DNA of 64,000 nucleotides from JAGPUQ01 sp947084925 (GCA_947084925.1 CAMTUJ010000012.1:1-64000), one strand, 5' to 3'; positions 1 through 9,362 are shown, counted from the first letter of the stretch. Notes: generated by a model from the sequence alone, not told the origin. Translations and numbers: made by a program.

Positions 1-312
1 TGAACCGGCCAGCCGGCTCAGCCAAGTGGTGCGTACCTGGCGTTCCCCGCACACGCGGGGATGAACCGTGATGCTGGAAGTGATGCTGGTTGGCTCTATA
101 GCGTTCCCCGCACACGCGGGGATGAACCGTGCCAGCAGGCCGACCTCGACCGCCTCTCCGGGCGTTCCCCGCACACGCGGGGATGAACCGCGGGCGCGCA
201 GCAGCTTGGCCGCGGCGACGTGGCGGTCCCCGCACACGCGGGGATGAACCGTTGTGGGACGGATGGGGAAATAGCGGGACAGCGCGTTCCCCGCACACGC
301 GGGGATGAACCG
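1..312 (+). CRISPR. Type I-E CRISPR array, leader-distal end
   Basis: Five full 29-nt repeats lie at 40-68, 101-129, 162-190, 223-251 and 284-312, and the last 7 nt of a sixth at 1-7. All five spacers (8-39, 69-100, 130-161, 191-222, 252-283) are exactly 32 nt. The repeat starts GCGTTCCCCGC and ends GGGGATGAACCG, with a CCCCGC/GCGGGG stem. It matches the E. coli-type (I-E) repeat in length, stem and the GAACCG end, in the same orientation, so the leader should lie left of the window. The repeat at 223 has one change (GCGGT for GCGTT); the last repeat is perfect. No cas genes are in the window. Confidence 0.97.
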
Positions 313-533
313 CGCTACAGATCAACCGCATCCGGGCATTCGACCAGTCCGTCGGTACCCTGGAGGCGCGCGTACTGCCGGCGGTGCGGCGCTTTCGCGA
401 CCTCAAGACCGTGGGTGGCGATCGCGATATCGAAACGCTGGCACCGCTTACCCAGGAAACCCGCGGCCTCACCGCGCCGGAACTGCGGGGGGCGGTGGAT
501 GACGTGGAGGTGAGTCGCGGGGTGGATGGGTAA
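313..533 (+). pseudogene. rmuC: C-terminal remnant of rmuC, truncated by the CRISPR array
   Basis: An open frame without a start runs from 315 to a TAA at 531-533 (72 residues). Its residues AFDQSVGTLEARVLP and RRFRDLK resemble the C-terminal segment of RmuC, a protein that limits inversions and rearrangements at short inverted repeats. Upstream in this frame a TGA lies inside the last CRISPR repeat (306-308), so the rest of the gene is absent rather than hidden. It has no start codon or ribosome binding site of its own and is not expected to be expressed. Family assignment rests on memory of RmuC C-termini and is moderately sure. Confidence 0.7.
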
Positions 534-778
534 GATCACCGCTGGTGCGGCAAAACGCGTAACTGGGCCTTGGAAATCGAGGTCTGGCTCAACCGGGAAC
601 GGGATGCCGGATCAGTCCAACATTGAGCAGCTGCATGACCCGTTTCCGCGACAATTACCTTGAAAATCTCCCCTGCGCCACGCCGGCCAATTGGCGCGTC
701 ACTCGGTCTTGCGGCTGGGTGCGGGTTGAAACCGATCGACCCGGCGTCGTGGTCGGTGCGAGCTGAGCCTCGCTCGGC
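534..778. other. Intergenic, no gene seen
   Basis: This 245-bp gap lies between the rmuC remnant and the end of the HD-GYP regulator gene. I see no coding frame with family resemblance, no RNA gene and no strong hairpin followed by a T-run. Confidence 0.6.
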
Positions 779-1837
779 CTATTCGTCGGCATAGCGTCGC
801 GTGACATCGATTATGTTCGGCAGGCATCTCAGAAAATGGTGGATCACTTCGGGATCGAAGTGAGTGCCGGCACTCTCCTTCATATAGTTCACCGCCTTTT
901 CCGTCGGCCAGGCATCCTTGTAGGGCCGCACGGAGGTCAGCGCATCGAACACATCGGCCGCGGCGACGATGCGGCCGGCCATGGGAATGGCCGCGCCCGC
1001 CAGACCCTTGGGATAGCCGGTGCCATCCCATTTCTCGTGGTGGGTCAGAGCGATGGTCTGGGCGAGGTTTATCAGGTCGGAATCGTCGCCATCGAGAATT
1101 TCGGCGCCGATCTCGGTATGGGTCTGCATGATTTTGAATTCGTGGGGTTCCAGCTTGCCGGGTTTCAGCAGGATGCCGTCGGGTATGCCGATCTTGCCGA
1201 CATCGTGCATGGGGCTTGCGTGCGACATCAGTTCACATTCCGCCGGGCTCCATCCCAGGCACTTTGCAAGCACGGCGCTCACCTGCGCCATGCGCAGGAT
1301 GTGGTTGCCGGTTTCGTTGTCGCGGTACTCTGCTGCCCGGGCCAGGCGCTGGACCACCTGCAAGCGGGTCTGTCGGAGGACTTCGGTGCGTTGCTGTACC
1401 AGATCCTCCAGCATCGCGCTGTGGTCGTGCAACATACGGTGCGCGAGATGAGCGCCAAGCAGGTTGCGCACACGCACCTGGAGTTCGATGTGGTCGAACG
1501 GCTTGCGGATGAAATCCCGCGCGCCCGCGGACAAGGCCTTCACGAGATGCTCGCGGCTGTGTTGGGCGGTGAGGACGACGATGGGCGGCAGCATCGGGTC
1601 GTTCAGAGCAATCAGTTGGGCAAGCACCTCGTAGCCGTCCAGATGGGGCATGTTGATGTCGAGCAGGATCAGGTCGGGGCACGCCTCTTGGTAGCGTGCA
1701 ATCACCTCGCGCGGATCCTGGATCAGTTCGATTTCGCCATAGCCTTGGGTGGTGAGAAAGCGCTCCAGCAATTTCAGGTTCACCGGCTCGTCGTCGATGA
1801 CAAAAATGCGCGCGGTGTGGACGAGATTTTCGATCAT
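779..1837 (-). CDS. Response regulator with HD-GYP c-di-GMP phosphodiesterase domain
   Basis: The 352-residue protein has an N-terminal receiver domain (about 8-125) with acidic residues DDE near 15 and the phospho-acceptor Asp60 in LILLDINMP. A linker helix leads to an HD-GYP domain (about 155-345). The metal/catalytic motifs are intact: HD at 211-212 in HDVGKIGIPD and HHEKWDGTGYP at 266-276. HD-GYP domains hydrolyse cyclic di-GMP, so this should be a phosphorylation-controlled c-di-GMP-lowering enzyme of the RpfG type. Its ATG overlaps the TGA of the hybrid kinase gene by 4 bp (ATGA, 1834-1837), implying translational coupling and partnership with that kinase. No DNA-binding domain is present. 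Confidence 0.93.
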   Translation of the reverse strand: MIENLVHTARIFVIDDEPVNLKLLERFLTTQGYGEIELIQDPREVIARYQEACPDLILLDINMPHLDGYEVLAQLIALNDPMLPPIVVLTAQHSREHLVKALSAGARDFIRKPFDHIELQVRVRNLLGAHLAHRMLHDHSAMLEDLVQQRTEVLRQTRLQVVQRLARAAEYRDNETGNHILRMAQVSAVLAKCLGWSPAECELMSHASPMHDVGKIGIPDGILLKPGKLEPHEFKIMQTHTEIGAEILDGDDSDLINLAQTIALTHHEKWDGTGYPKGLAGAAIPMAGRIVAAADVFDALTSVRPYKDAWPTEKAVNYMKESAGTHFDPEVIHHFLRCLPNIIDVTRRYADE

Positions 1838-4800
1838 TGTCGACTTTTCTCCCCAGGTGCCAAGTAGCGGTCGATGGTTTGCAGAAATGGCTCTAACTTG
1901 AGCGGCTTCGTAAGGTATTCGGTAAAGCCGGCGGCCATGCCGCGCGCAATATCCCGGGGCATGGCGTTGGCGGTAATGGCAATCACGGGAACGCGCCGCA
2001 GGTGGGCGTCCGCCGCGAATATTTTCAGCACCTGGTAGCCGTCGAGATGCGGCATGTTGATGTCGAGCAGGATCAGATCCGGACGATGCGCAAGGGCGAG
2101 CTCGATGCCCAGTGTCGGCGTGTGGGCTGTCATCAGATGGATGTCGCGGTGCTGGCCGAGCATCTGTGCGATGAGCTTGAGGTTTGCCGGGTTATCGTCG
2201 ATGCAGAGGATCTGGTGCTGGTGCCCCGGCGTTCGTTCCGATGGCGTCGCGGTTGCCGGTTGTGCCGAAAGTTCCCGCGCAGTCCCCGCCCGTTGCGGCA
2301 GTTCGACCCAGAAGGTGGAACCGATCCCGACTTCGCTGCTGACCCCGATGCTGCCGCCCATGAGTTCCACAAGACGGCGGGTGATGGTCAGGCCGATACC
2401 GGTGCCATCGATTTCGCTGCATTCCGCACCCAGCCGATTGAAGGGCTGAAACAGACTGGCCAGGTGTTCGGGCGGAATGCCCCGCCCGGTGTCCGCGACC
2501 GCGATGCGCAAGCAGTTTTCGGCGCCGGGACCGACGGTTACCCGGATTTCGCCGTGCTCGCGGTTGTATTTTACCGCGTTGGAGAGCAGGTTGAGCAGCG
2601 CCTGCCTGAGTTGAATGCGGTCAGCGCGCACCGTGGCTTCCGCATGAACATCGAGATTCAGCGCCAACTGTCGCGCCACGGCGAGAGGCCGGATCAATTG
2701 ATGGCAGTCTTCGATCAGCGGACCGAGCGGCACGGATTCGAGCGAGAGATTGATGTGGCCCGACTCGATCTTGGCCAGATCGAGCACTTCGTTGATCAGG
2801 TCGAGGAGGTGGTTGCCGGCCTTGCTGATTTCATGCGCGCTGTCCCGCTGTCCCGCTGTTCGGCGTTTAGTCCGCTGTCGTATTCCAGCATCTGGGCGAA
2901 GCCGATGATGGCGTTCATGGGGGTGCGCAGTTCATGGCTCATGCTGGACAGGAATTCGGATTTCGCCTGGTTGGCACGTTCAGCTACTTCCCTGGCTTCG
3001 GCCAGTTCGGCGCGGCGCGCGAGTTCCTCGGTGAAGTCGGTGAAGATGTCGAAGTAATACTGGATTTCGCCGTGCTGATCCTTGACGGCGCCAAAGTTGC
3101 TGAGTGAAGTGAAAAAGCTGCCATCCTTGCGGCGGAAGGGAATTTGCACGATGCCGCTGTCGCCGTCCGTCAGGGTGGCCATGACCGCTTTCCAGGACAG
3201 GGCTTCCTCGACCTCCGGCAGGACCAGTTCCGCGGGCCGGAGGGCGAGTTCCTTGACGGAGTACCCCAGCGCCTTTTCAAAACTGCTGTTGACATACAGG
3301 ATGCGCTCCGCGCTGTCGGCGATGCCGATACAGTGCTGCGAGGCGTCGAAAATCCGGCGAAACAGTTCGAGATCGCGCTCCGCGGCCTTGGCGTCCGTGA
3401 CGTCCTGTACGGTGCCGATCAGCCGGACGATGCGTCCATCGGCATCCCGTTCGGCGTGCGCGAGTTCACCGACGTACCTTACCGTTCCATCGGGGCGGAC
3501 GATGCGATGCACGAGCTCATAAATCCCTTTCCTTATCGAGCGGCGCTCGCTGGCACGTACCAGCTCGATGTCGTCGGGATGCACGGCGGCGCGGAAGCTG
3601 TCCAGGGTGGGTCTGAAATTACCGGGATCGAGTCCGAAGATACGGAATACTTCTTCGGACCAGAGCAATTCACCGGTGGTCAGATCGGCTTCCCAATTGC
3701 CAATGTGTGCCAGGGCCTGCGCTTCGCGCAGCCGCTGCTCGCTACGGGCAAGCGCCAGTTGGGTATGCTTGCGATCATCGATGTCCTGCACCACGCCGAG
3801 CATGCGCAGCGGCTTGCCGTCGGTATCGCGTACCACGGCGCCGCGCTCCAAAAGCCAGCGCACCTGTCCGTCGGGCCACACCACGCGGTGCTCGATTTCA
3901 TAAGGTTTGTCGTGTTCGACGCTGGCATCGATGGCCGCGCTGACCGCCTGCCGGTCGTCGGGATGCAGCGCGTTGAGAAAGTTTTCGTAGGTTGTTTCCA
4001 GTTCCCCGTCCGGATAGCCGAACAGGGGCGCTACGCGTTCCGACCAATAAAGCGCACCCGTCTGTATGTTCCAGTCCCAGGTGCCGATGTTGGCGTAGCG
4101 CTGGCTGCGAGCCAGGCGTTCGGCAACGGCGTGAAGCTCCGTCTCCCGCTGCTTCATGCGGGTAACGTCGGTGCGGATCGATATGTACTGGACGGGCCGG
4201 CCCCTGCTGTCCGGTATCGGCACGATGGTTGCCGCGACACAATAGGGGGTACGATCCTTGCGCCAGTTGCAGACCTCGCCGTGCCAGATCTCGCCGCGGG
4301 TGATGGTGCTCCAGAGCTCGCGATAAAATTCCGTCGGGTGGACGTCGGATTTGATCATGCGGTGGTTCTGGCCCAGAAGTTCTTCCCGGCGGTAGCCGCT
4401 GATCGCGCAGAACCTGTCGTTGACATGCACGATGTTGCCTCGGGCATCGGTGATGCTGAGGATCGCGTGGGCTTCGATGGCCTGATACAGGTCTCGGAAA
4501 CGGTCGCGTGTGCCGCGCTGCAATTTCTGGCGGCGCGCGTAAGCGTGCTGGCGGGGACGGAAACTTCGGGCGCGCGACCGCACCGCCGTGAGCAGCAATG
4601 CCGGGGCCAGTGAGTCGGGCAGGTAATCGGTGGCGATGGGGCGCGCCACCAAACGCTCGGGAACCGTCATCGCCGCGCCGAGCACGATGATCGGCAGTTC
4701 GGCGAGCCTTGGTCGCTGGCGCACGAAGACGATCAACTCGGCAGCGGTACAGCCGCGCGGCTCCCCGTCAGCCAGCAGCAGATCGGCTTCGAATTCCGCT

Positions 4801-5304
4801 ATGGTATCCGGCAGGTTCGCGGAGTACCCGCACCACCATGCCGGCGCTTGCAAGGGTTGCGGCGTGGCGCGGTCGGGCACAGTCAGTGCTGTCCAGCAGC
4901 AGCACCCGCAGCGGCGGGCCGTCCAGTAGATCGTGGAGGCGTTGGACCAATAGCGCACGCCGCTCCTGGTGCAGCGGCGTGCGGAACAAATGGCTGACCC
5001 CGGCCCGTTGCCAGGCGACCTGCTCCGCGAACGCATCCTCGGCATCGGTGAGTGCAATCCAGTACGCGGCGCCGCTCGCCCGCTCGCTCAGGGCATCGCG
5101 TGCCACGGACGGCAGGCGGTTGAGCCAGGCGAGTTCGGTGAGCAACAGATCCCGCCCGGTAAGTGTCGCGGGCAACTGGTCGAGATCGGCACTGAGGCAC
5201 TTTTCTGTCCGCAGATGCGCCAGGTGGTTGGGGAGCTGCGGTATTGCATGGGAGAACTGGCCCAGGAAAATTATCCGCACAGGCTGAGTTGATCTCGATT
5301 CCAT
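1834..5304 (-). pseudogene. Multi-PAS hybrid histidine kinase, interrupted by two frameshifts
   Basis: Three open pieces join into one kinase. The N-terminal piece starts at ATG 5304 (MESRSTQ) and holds receiver-like segments without obvious catalytic residues. The middle piece (to 2796) has about four PAS/PAC modules and the HisKA helix with the phospho-acceptor His in SMSHELRTPMNAI. The last piece (to 1834) has HATPase_c (DTGRGIPPE, GTGIGLTI) and a C-terminal receiver with Asp in LILLDINMP. The first break is near 4808-4809, where one extra base puts ADTIAEFEAD out of frame. The second is an 8-bp tandem duplication at 2841-2856 that splits HisKA. Removing both gives 1153 residues. As written, kinase core and ATPase are not joined, so the product would be inactive unless these are sequence errors. 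Confidence 0.88.
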
Positions 5305-5598
5305 GGTTTATTCGGCACCCGAGGTCCAAGTGGGCTTGAGTAGACGGATGGGTCTGCCAAGCGTTGTCTACGCCGTCCTTGGCCGTCTATCCAGTGCGTC
5401 AACGCGTTCAGCAGATTGCCGAAAACCGCCGTGGCAGTCATCTATTTTGTCGCGCGATGCGGTCTCGCCCATTGTATCTCCGAGGCTTGGGTCGCTGCGG
5501 GTTGCGTACCTGTCTCCGCAGGCTATCGGCCGAGTAGGCGCAAGCTTTAATCCCGCGGCGTGCCAGCGGCAGGCGGTGGTGTATCTCCACTCCCCGGT
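5305..5598. other. Intergenic, nothing recognised
   Basis: This 294-bp gap lies between the kinase start and the end of the DUF4124 gene, both on the minus strand. It should contain the promoter of the kinase/HD-GYP pair. I do not see a convincing -35/-10 pair, riboswitch or RNA gene. Confidence 0.5.
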
Positions 5599-6105
5599 TC
5601 AGGGTCTGGCGAGCTGCGCGAGGCGATCCCGTTCGAGACGCAAGCGGGCGTTGTAGGCGTTGGTCACCGTGCGAATTTCGGCAGCGATCAAGCGCCGCTG
5701 GGTGGCGCTGTCCCGCGTCTTGCCGACTTGGGCTTGCCGGGCGCGCAACTCCGCCAGGCGATCGTCGCGTTGGCGGAGCAATTCCCGGATGCGCTGCCGA
5801 TGACGGGCGACGTCGCGTGCGTGCGCGCGTTCGCGGTTGGCTTGCACGGTTTCCGAAAAATCGCCCTCGACACCCATGCCGAGGCCGTTGGTGGTCTGGT
5901 CGGTGAGTTCGATCCGGTCGGCACCGGTGCCGCAGGGATTCTCGCTGAAGGTCACATGGCCGTGGGCGTCCGCGCAACGGTAGGCAGTCGCGGCCAGCGT
6001 GGGTAGCGCCAGTGCCGTCGCCGCGAGGGCAAGCAGCATCGCGCTGGATGGCCCGGCGATGTGCCGGGGATTGGCAAAAAATCGAGGGTTTCCGGGTGCC
6101 GCCAT
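5599..6105 (-). CDS. DUF4124-domain secreted protein
   Basis: About 168 residues from ATG 6105. A GAGGA sequence about 9 nt upstream supports this start over the upstream in-frame ATG at 6186. A hydrophobic stretch (SAMLLALAATALALP...LAATA) looks like a signal peptide. It is followed by YRCADAHGHVTFSENPC, the aromatic/two-cysteine motif of the DUF4124 family, typical of proteobacterial envelope proteins. The C-terminal half is rich in Arg, Glu and Ala and is probably a helical coiled coil. The biochemical role of the family is unknown. The gene stands alone, divergent from fabV. Confidence 0.8.
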   Translation of the reverse strand: MAAPGNPRFFANPRHIAGPSSAMLLALAATALALPTLAATAYRCADAHGHVTFSENPCGTGADRIELTDQTTNGLGMGVEGDFSETVQANRERAHARDVARHRQRIRELLRQRDDRLAELRARQAQVGKTRDSATQRRLIAAEIRTVTNAYNARLRLERDRLAQLARP

Positions 6106-6333
6106 GGCCTGATCCTCATCCTGAGAAGGCCCTATTGAACCAGAGTGTCCCGGTTTGCGGCCAGCGTTGATCGTATCGCGGAGCACCGCGGGCGATCTTC
6201 ATCGCGCACTCCCGCCGGCGTGGAGTCGCTGGGGGGTTCCGCGTATTATTGCCCGGCCATTTCACCGGCGGCTGCCGGCCCCGGGCACGGCGGCTCCAGA
6301 ACCGGTAACAACGCGATATCCAGGGGAGAGTTC

Positions 6334-7512
6334 ATGGTCATCCAGCCCAAGGTCCGGGGATTCATCTGCACCAATGCGCATCCGGTGGGCTGTGCGGCGA
6401 ACGTCCAGCAACAGATCGATTACGTAAAACGCGGTGGGCCCATTGCCGGTGGCCCGCGCCGGGTGCTGGTGATCGGCTCCTCCACCGGCTATGGGCTTGC
6501 TTCGCGGATTACCTCCGCCTTTGGTTGCGGCGCGGGCACGCTCGGCGTGTTCTTCGAGAAGGAGCCCATCGAGCGGCGCCCCGGCACGGCCGGTTACTAC
6601 AATACCGCGGCGATGCAGCGCGCCGCGCGCGCCGAAGGGCTGTACGCCCAGGGCATCAACGGCGACGCGTTCTCCGACGCAGTCAAGGCCCAGGTGGTGG
6701 ACAAGCTCAAGCGCGAACTGGGTCCGGTGGACCTGGTGGTCTATTCCATCGCCGCACCCCGGCGCACCGATCCGCGCACCGGCATCACCTATACCTCGGC
6801 GCTCAAGCCCATCGGCGCGCCTTTCACGATGCGCGGCATCAACACCGATTCGCTGGTGGTGGAAGAAACCACGGTCGAGCCCGCGACCGAAGAGGAAATC
6901 GCCCACACCATCAAGGTCATGGGTGGCGAGGACTGGGAGTGGTGGATGCAACTGCTCCAGAGCGAAGGTCTGCTCGCCGAAGGCTGCAAAACCACGGCCT
7001 ACACCTACATCGGCAAGGAGATGACTTGGCCGCTCTACGGTCACGCGGCCATCGGCATGGCCAAGCGCGATCTCGACCGCGCCGCCGTCGCCATCGGCAA
7101 ACAGTTGCAGGCCATCGGCGGCGAGTGTCGCGTGTCGGTACTCAAGGCGCTGGTGACCCAGGCGAGTTCCGCGATTCCCATCATGCCGCTGTACATTTCC
7201 ATCCTCTACAAGATCATGAAGGAGGAGGGCACCCACGAGGGCTGCATCGAGCAGATCCAGGGTTTGTTCGCGCGCCAGCTCTACGGCAGCGCGCGCGAGC
7301 TGGACGAAGCCGGGCGTCTGCGCATGGATGCCAAGGAACTGCGCGACGACGTGCAGGCCCGGGTGAAGGCGCTGTGGGAGACGGTGACCACCGGGAACGT
7401 GGACCGGCTCACCGATCTCAAAGGCTACAAGGAGGAATTCCTGAAGCTGTTCGGTTTCGGTATGCAGGGCGTCGATTACAGCGCCGATGTCGATCCCGTG
7501 ATTCAGCTCTGA
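6334..7512 (+). CDS. fabV: FabV-type NADH-dependent trans-2-enoyl-ACP/CoA reductase
   Basis: 392 residues from ATG 6334, preceded by AGGGGAGAG. It starts MVIQPKVRGFICTNAHP, as FabV proteins do, and carries the nucleotide-binding segment VLVIGSSTGYGLASRI near residue 50. The active-site signature Tyr-x8-Lys characteristic of FabV is seen in LYGHAAIGMAK. FabV reduces trans-2-enoyl-ACP in the last step of fatty-acid elongation and belongs to a long-chain SDR subgroup insensitive to triclosan. Length fits the family (about 400). The open frame extends 63 codons upstream to 6145, but that part has no family resemblance. It is followed 68 bp later by an MBL-fold hydrolase gene. Confidence 0.95.
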   Translation: MVIQPKVRGFICTNAHPVGCAANVQQQIDYVKRGGPIAGGPRRVLVIGSSTGYGLASRITSAFGCGAGTLGVFFEKEPIERRPGTAGYYNTAAMQRAARAEGLYAQGINGDAFSDAVKAQVVDKLKRELGPVDLVVYSIAAPRRTDPRTGITYTSALKPIGAPFTMRGINTDSLVVEETTVEPATEEEIAHTIKVMGGEDWEWWMQLLQSEGLLAEGCKTTAYTYIGKEMTWPLYGHAAIGMAKRDLDRAAVAIGKQLQAIGGECRVSVLKALVTQASSAIPIMPLYISILYKIMKEEGTHEGCIEQIQGLFARQLYGSARELDEAGRLRMDAKELRDDVQARVKALWETVTTGNVDRLTDLKGYKEEFLKLFGFGMQGVDYSADVDPVIQL

Positions 7513-7580
7513 AGCTCGGCGCCCAGAGACAATAAGAAACATCAGCAGTCCGGCCGAGGCCGGGCTTCGGGAGATTCGCA

Positions 7581-8453
7581 ATGAGCATCGCTGACACCGC
7601 TACAGCCACCGCCACCGTCGATCGGTTTTCGCCCCTGGTGCGGCGCATCGCCGCGCCCAACGGCAGCGTGATGACCGGAGCCGGCACCAATACCTTCCTG
7701 ATCGGTCGCGAGGAAGTCGCGGTACTGGACCCGGGGCCGGAGTACGAAAGCCACTACCAGGCCATCCTCGCGGCCGGCGCCGGGCGCATCAAATGGGTGG
7801 TGGTGACGCACACCCACAAGGATCACTCGCCGCTAGCGGCGCGGCTGGCCGCCGAAACCGGCGCCAAACTCATGGGTTGCGTGCTGCGCCCGGGCGATGA
7901 GTTCCAGGACACCTCGTTCCAGGTCGATACGGACATCCGCCACGGCGATAGGTTGGAGACCGCGGAATTTACCCTCGAAGCCGTGTTCAGTCCCGGGCAC
8001 GTCGGCAATCATTTCTGCTATTTCCTTCACGAGGACGCGCTGCTGTTTGCCGGTGATCACATCATGGATGGCTCCACCGTGGTCATCCTGCCGCCGAGCG
8101 GCGACATGAAGGACTATCTCGACTCGCTCGCCGTGCTTGAAAAATATCCGGCGACCGGCATCGCACCGGGTCACGGCAATCTGATGCCCGATCCCCGCAA
8201 GGTCATCGATACCCTGCGCCGCCATCGCCTGATGCGCGAACAAAAAGTGATTGCCGGCATGCGGAAAACCGGTCCCGGGACCATCATGGATTTTCTGCCG
8301 ACGGTGTACGACGACGTGGACCCGAAAGTATTTTTCTACGCGCGGTTTTCCCTCTGGGCGCACCTGTTGAAACTGGAACGTGACGGTCTTGCGCACTGCA
8401 CCCGGCACGATGTCGAGTTCGATCAGGAACGCTGGGAACTGCTTGCCAACTGA
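7581..8453 (+). CDS. MBL-fold metallo-hydrolase
   Basis: 290 residues, start ATG 7581 with GGGAG about 10 nt upstream. The zinc-binding motif HTHKDH (about residues 75-80), a later His in SPGHVGNHF and Asp in FAGDHIMDG, and APGHG give the metallo-beta-lactamase fold metal site in the expected order. The C-terminal region (PRKVIDTLRRHRLMREQKV...) resembles LACTB2-like hydrolases with a winged-helix-like tail. The substrate cannot be told from sequence; thioester, glyoxalase-II-like and nuclease activities all occur in this superfamily. It sits 12 bp before a DUF2789 gene, probably in one transcript with fabV. Confidence 0.88.
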   Translation: MSIADTATATATVDRFSPLVRRIAAPNGSVMTGAGTNTFLIGREEVAVLDPGPEYESHYQAILAAGAGRIKWVVVTHTHKDHSPLAARLAAETGAKLMGCVLRPGDEFQDTSFQVDTDIRHGDRLETAEFTLEAVFSPGHVGNHFCYFLHEDALLFAGDHIMDGSTVVILPPSGDMKDYLDSLAVLEKYPATGIAPGHGNLMPDPRKVIDTLRRHRLMREQKVIAGMRKTGPGTIMDFLPTVYDDVDPKVFFYARFSLWAHLLKLERDGLAHCTRHDVEFDQERWELLAN

Positions 8454-8468
8454 CTGCGGGAGTATGTG

Positions 8469-8717
8469 ATGGACACGACCGGACATGATCAGAAAGCGCT
8501 GTTTGCGCAACTGGGTTTGCCGCACGACGCGGAAGCGATCGCCACCTTCATCGACCAGCACCGGCCCCTGGATCCCACGCTTACCCTTGCCGAGGCACCG
8601 TTCTGGCAGCCGGCGCAGCGGGAGTTTCTGCTCGAAGCGCTTGCCGATGATTCCGACTGGGTCGAGGCGGTTGATAATCTGGACGCGATGCTCCGGCATC
8701 GAGATCGCCATGGCTGA
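8469..8717 (+). CDS. DUF2789 family protein
   Basis: 82 residues from ATG 8469, with GGGAG 8 nt upstream; a GTG one codon earlier is less likely. The N-terminus (MDTTGHDQKALFAQLGLP), the IDQHRPL segment and the APFW.PAQ motif match the small DUF2789 family, common in proteobacteria and without known function. It is soluble, acidic, with no membrane segment. It immediately follows the MBL hydrolase gene. Confidence 0.82.
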   Translation: MDTTGHDQKALFAQLGLPHDAEAIATFIDQHRPLDPTLTLAEAPFWQPAQREFLLEALADDSDWVEAVDNLDAMLRHRDRHG

Positions 8718-8838
8718 AGCGATGCGCGAATTCCGCGCGGTGGTGCCGCGCCGGAACTTCAAAAAAGTTTGCCGCGCGCATTTCGTGCCGGATTCCTGCC
8801 ATCACCGATCCAATCTGTAGCCGCGAGGTCAACGGAAC

Positions 8839-9060
8839 ATGCCGTTTGAGACGATTCACAATTACTACGAACGCGTGGTGTTCAGCGCGGTGCTGGACGC
8901 GACACGCGAGCTTGCTGCCGCTTCCGGTACGGCTGTCGATGCCGATGTAATCGCGGATATGGCCTGCGTCGCATTGAATCGCCTGCCGGCACGCTATATC
9001 CGCCACGACATCGATCTGGCGTTCTATCTGACCGACGCCGAACGGGAAACCATGGATTAG
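8839..9060 (+). CDS. ComFB-like protein, possibly cut short by an in-frame TAG
   Basis: 73 residues from ATG 8839 (CGAGG upstream). NYYERVVF at the start and ACVALNRLPARYIRHDIDLAFYL in two conserved blocks identify the ComFB family, small proteins of which cyanobacterial members are reported to bind cyclic di-GMP. The frame stops at TAG 9058-9060, yet the same frame continues directly with 20 more codons (9061-9120) to a TGA at 9121-9123. These encode an amphipathic helix (IKAAVRFAVDFVQQ) much like the normal ComFB C-terminus. A CAG to TAG change would explain this. The truncated form may still fold. Confidence 0.8.
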   Translation: MPFETIHNYYERVVFSAVLDATRELAAASGTAVDADVIADMACVALNRLPARYIRHDIDLAFYLTDAERETMD

Positions 9061-9219
9061 ATGATCAAGGCCGCGGTACGGTTCGCCGTCGATTTTGTTC
9101 AGCAGCGCGCCCGCGTGTTCTGAGCAAAGCGTGCAACGGTTGCCGAGCGCGCGGTGATGGCCCCGTGTTGGGTGCGAAACGTCCCGAGCAGTCGCAACGG
9201 TTTTAAAAAAAGCGGAATT

Positions 9220-9293
9220 GGAGCGGGTGATGGGAATCGAACCCACGCTGAGAGCTTGGGAAGCTCCCGTTCTACCATTGAACTACACCCGCA
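9220..9293 (-). tRNA. tRNA-Gly (anticodon CCC)
   Basis: On the minus strand the 74-nt sequence starts GCGGGTGTAGTTCAATGG and ends CACCCGCTCCA, giving a 7-bp acceptor stem and an encoded CCA. The TpsiC arm (GGGTTCGATTCCC) is normal. The anticodon stem GGAGC/GCTCT closes a seven-base loop TTCCCAA, so the anticodon is CCC, reading GGG glycine codons. Confidence 0.95.
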
Positions 9294-9362
9294 GGGGGCG
9301 CCAGTCTGCCAGTGTCGGGCGCTGGCGGCAACTCGGGCGCGGCAGCCGGCGTCAGCGCGGCG

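Noticed and set aside
8..283. Self-targeting CRISPR spacers
   Set aside because: No spacer shows an obvious match elsewhere in the window by eye; a proper search was not possible.
220..502. Short open frames across the CRISPR repeats (GDEPR/HAGMNR-type peptides)
   Set aside because: They are translations of repeat plus spacer and have no gene features.
5438..5977. Arg-rich minus-strand open frame over the DUF4124 gene and the gap after it
   Set aside because: It is in a shadow frame of a real gene; composition is that of antisense GC-rich codons.
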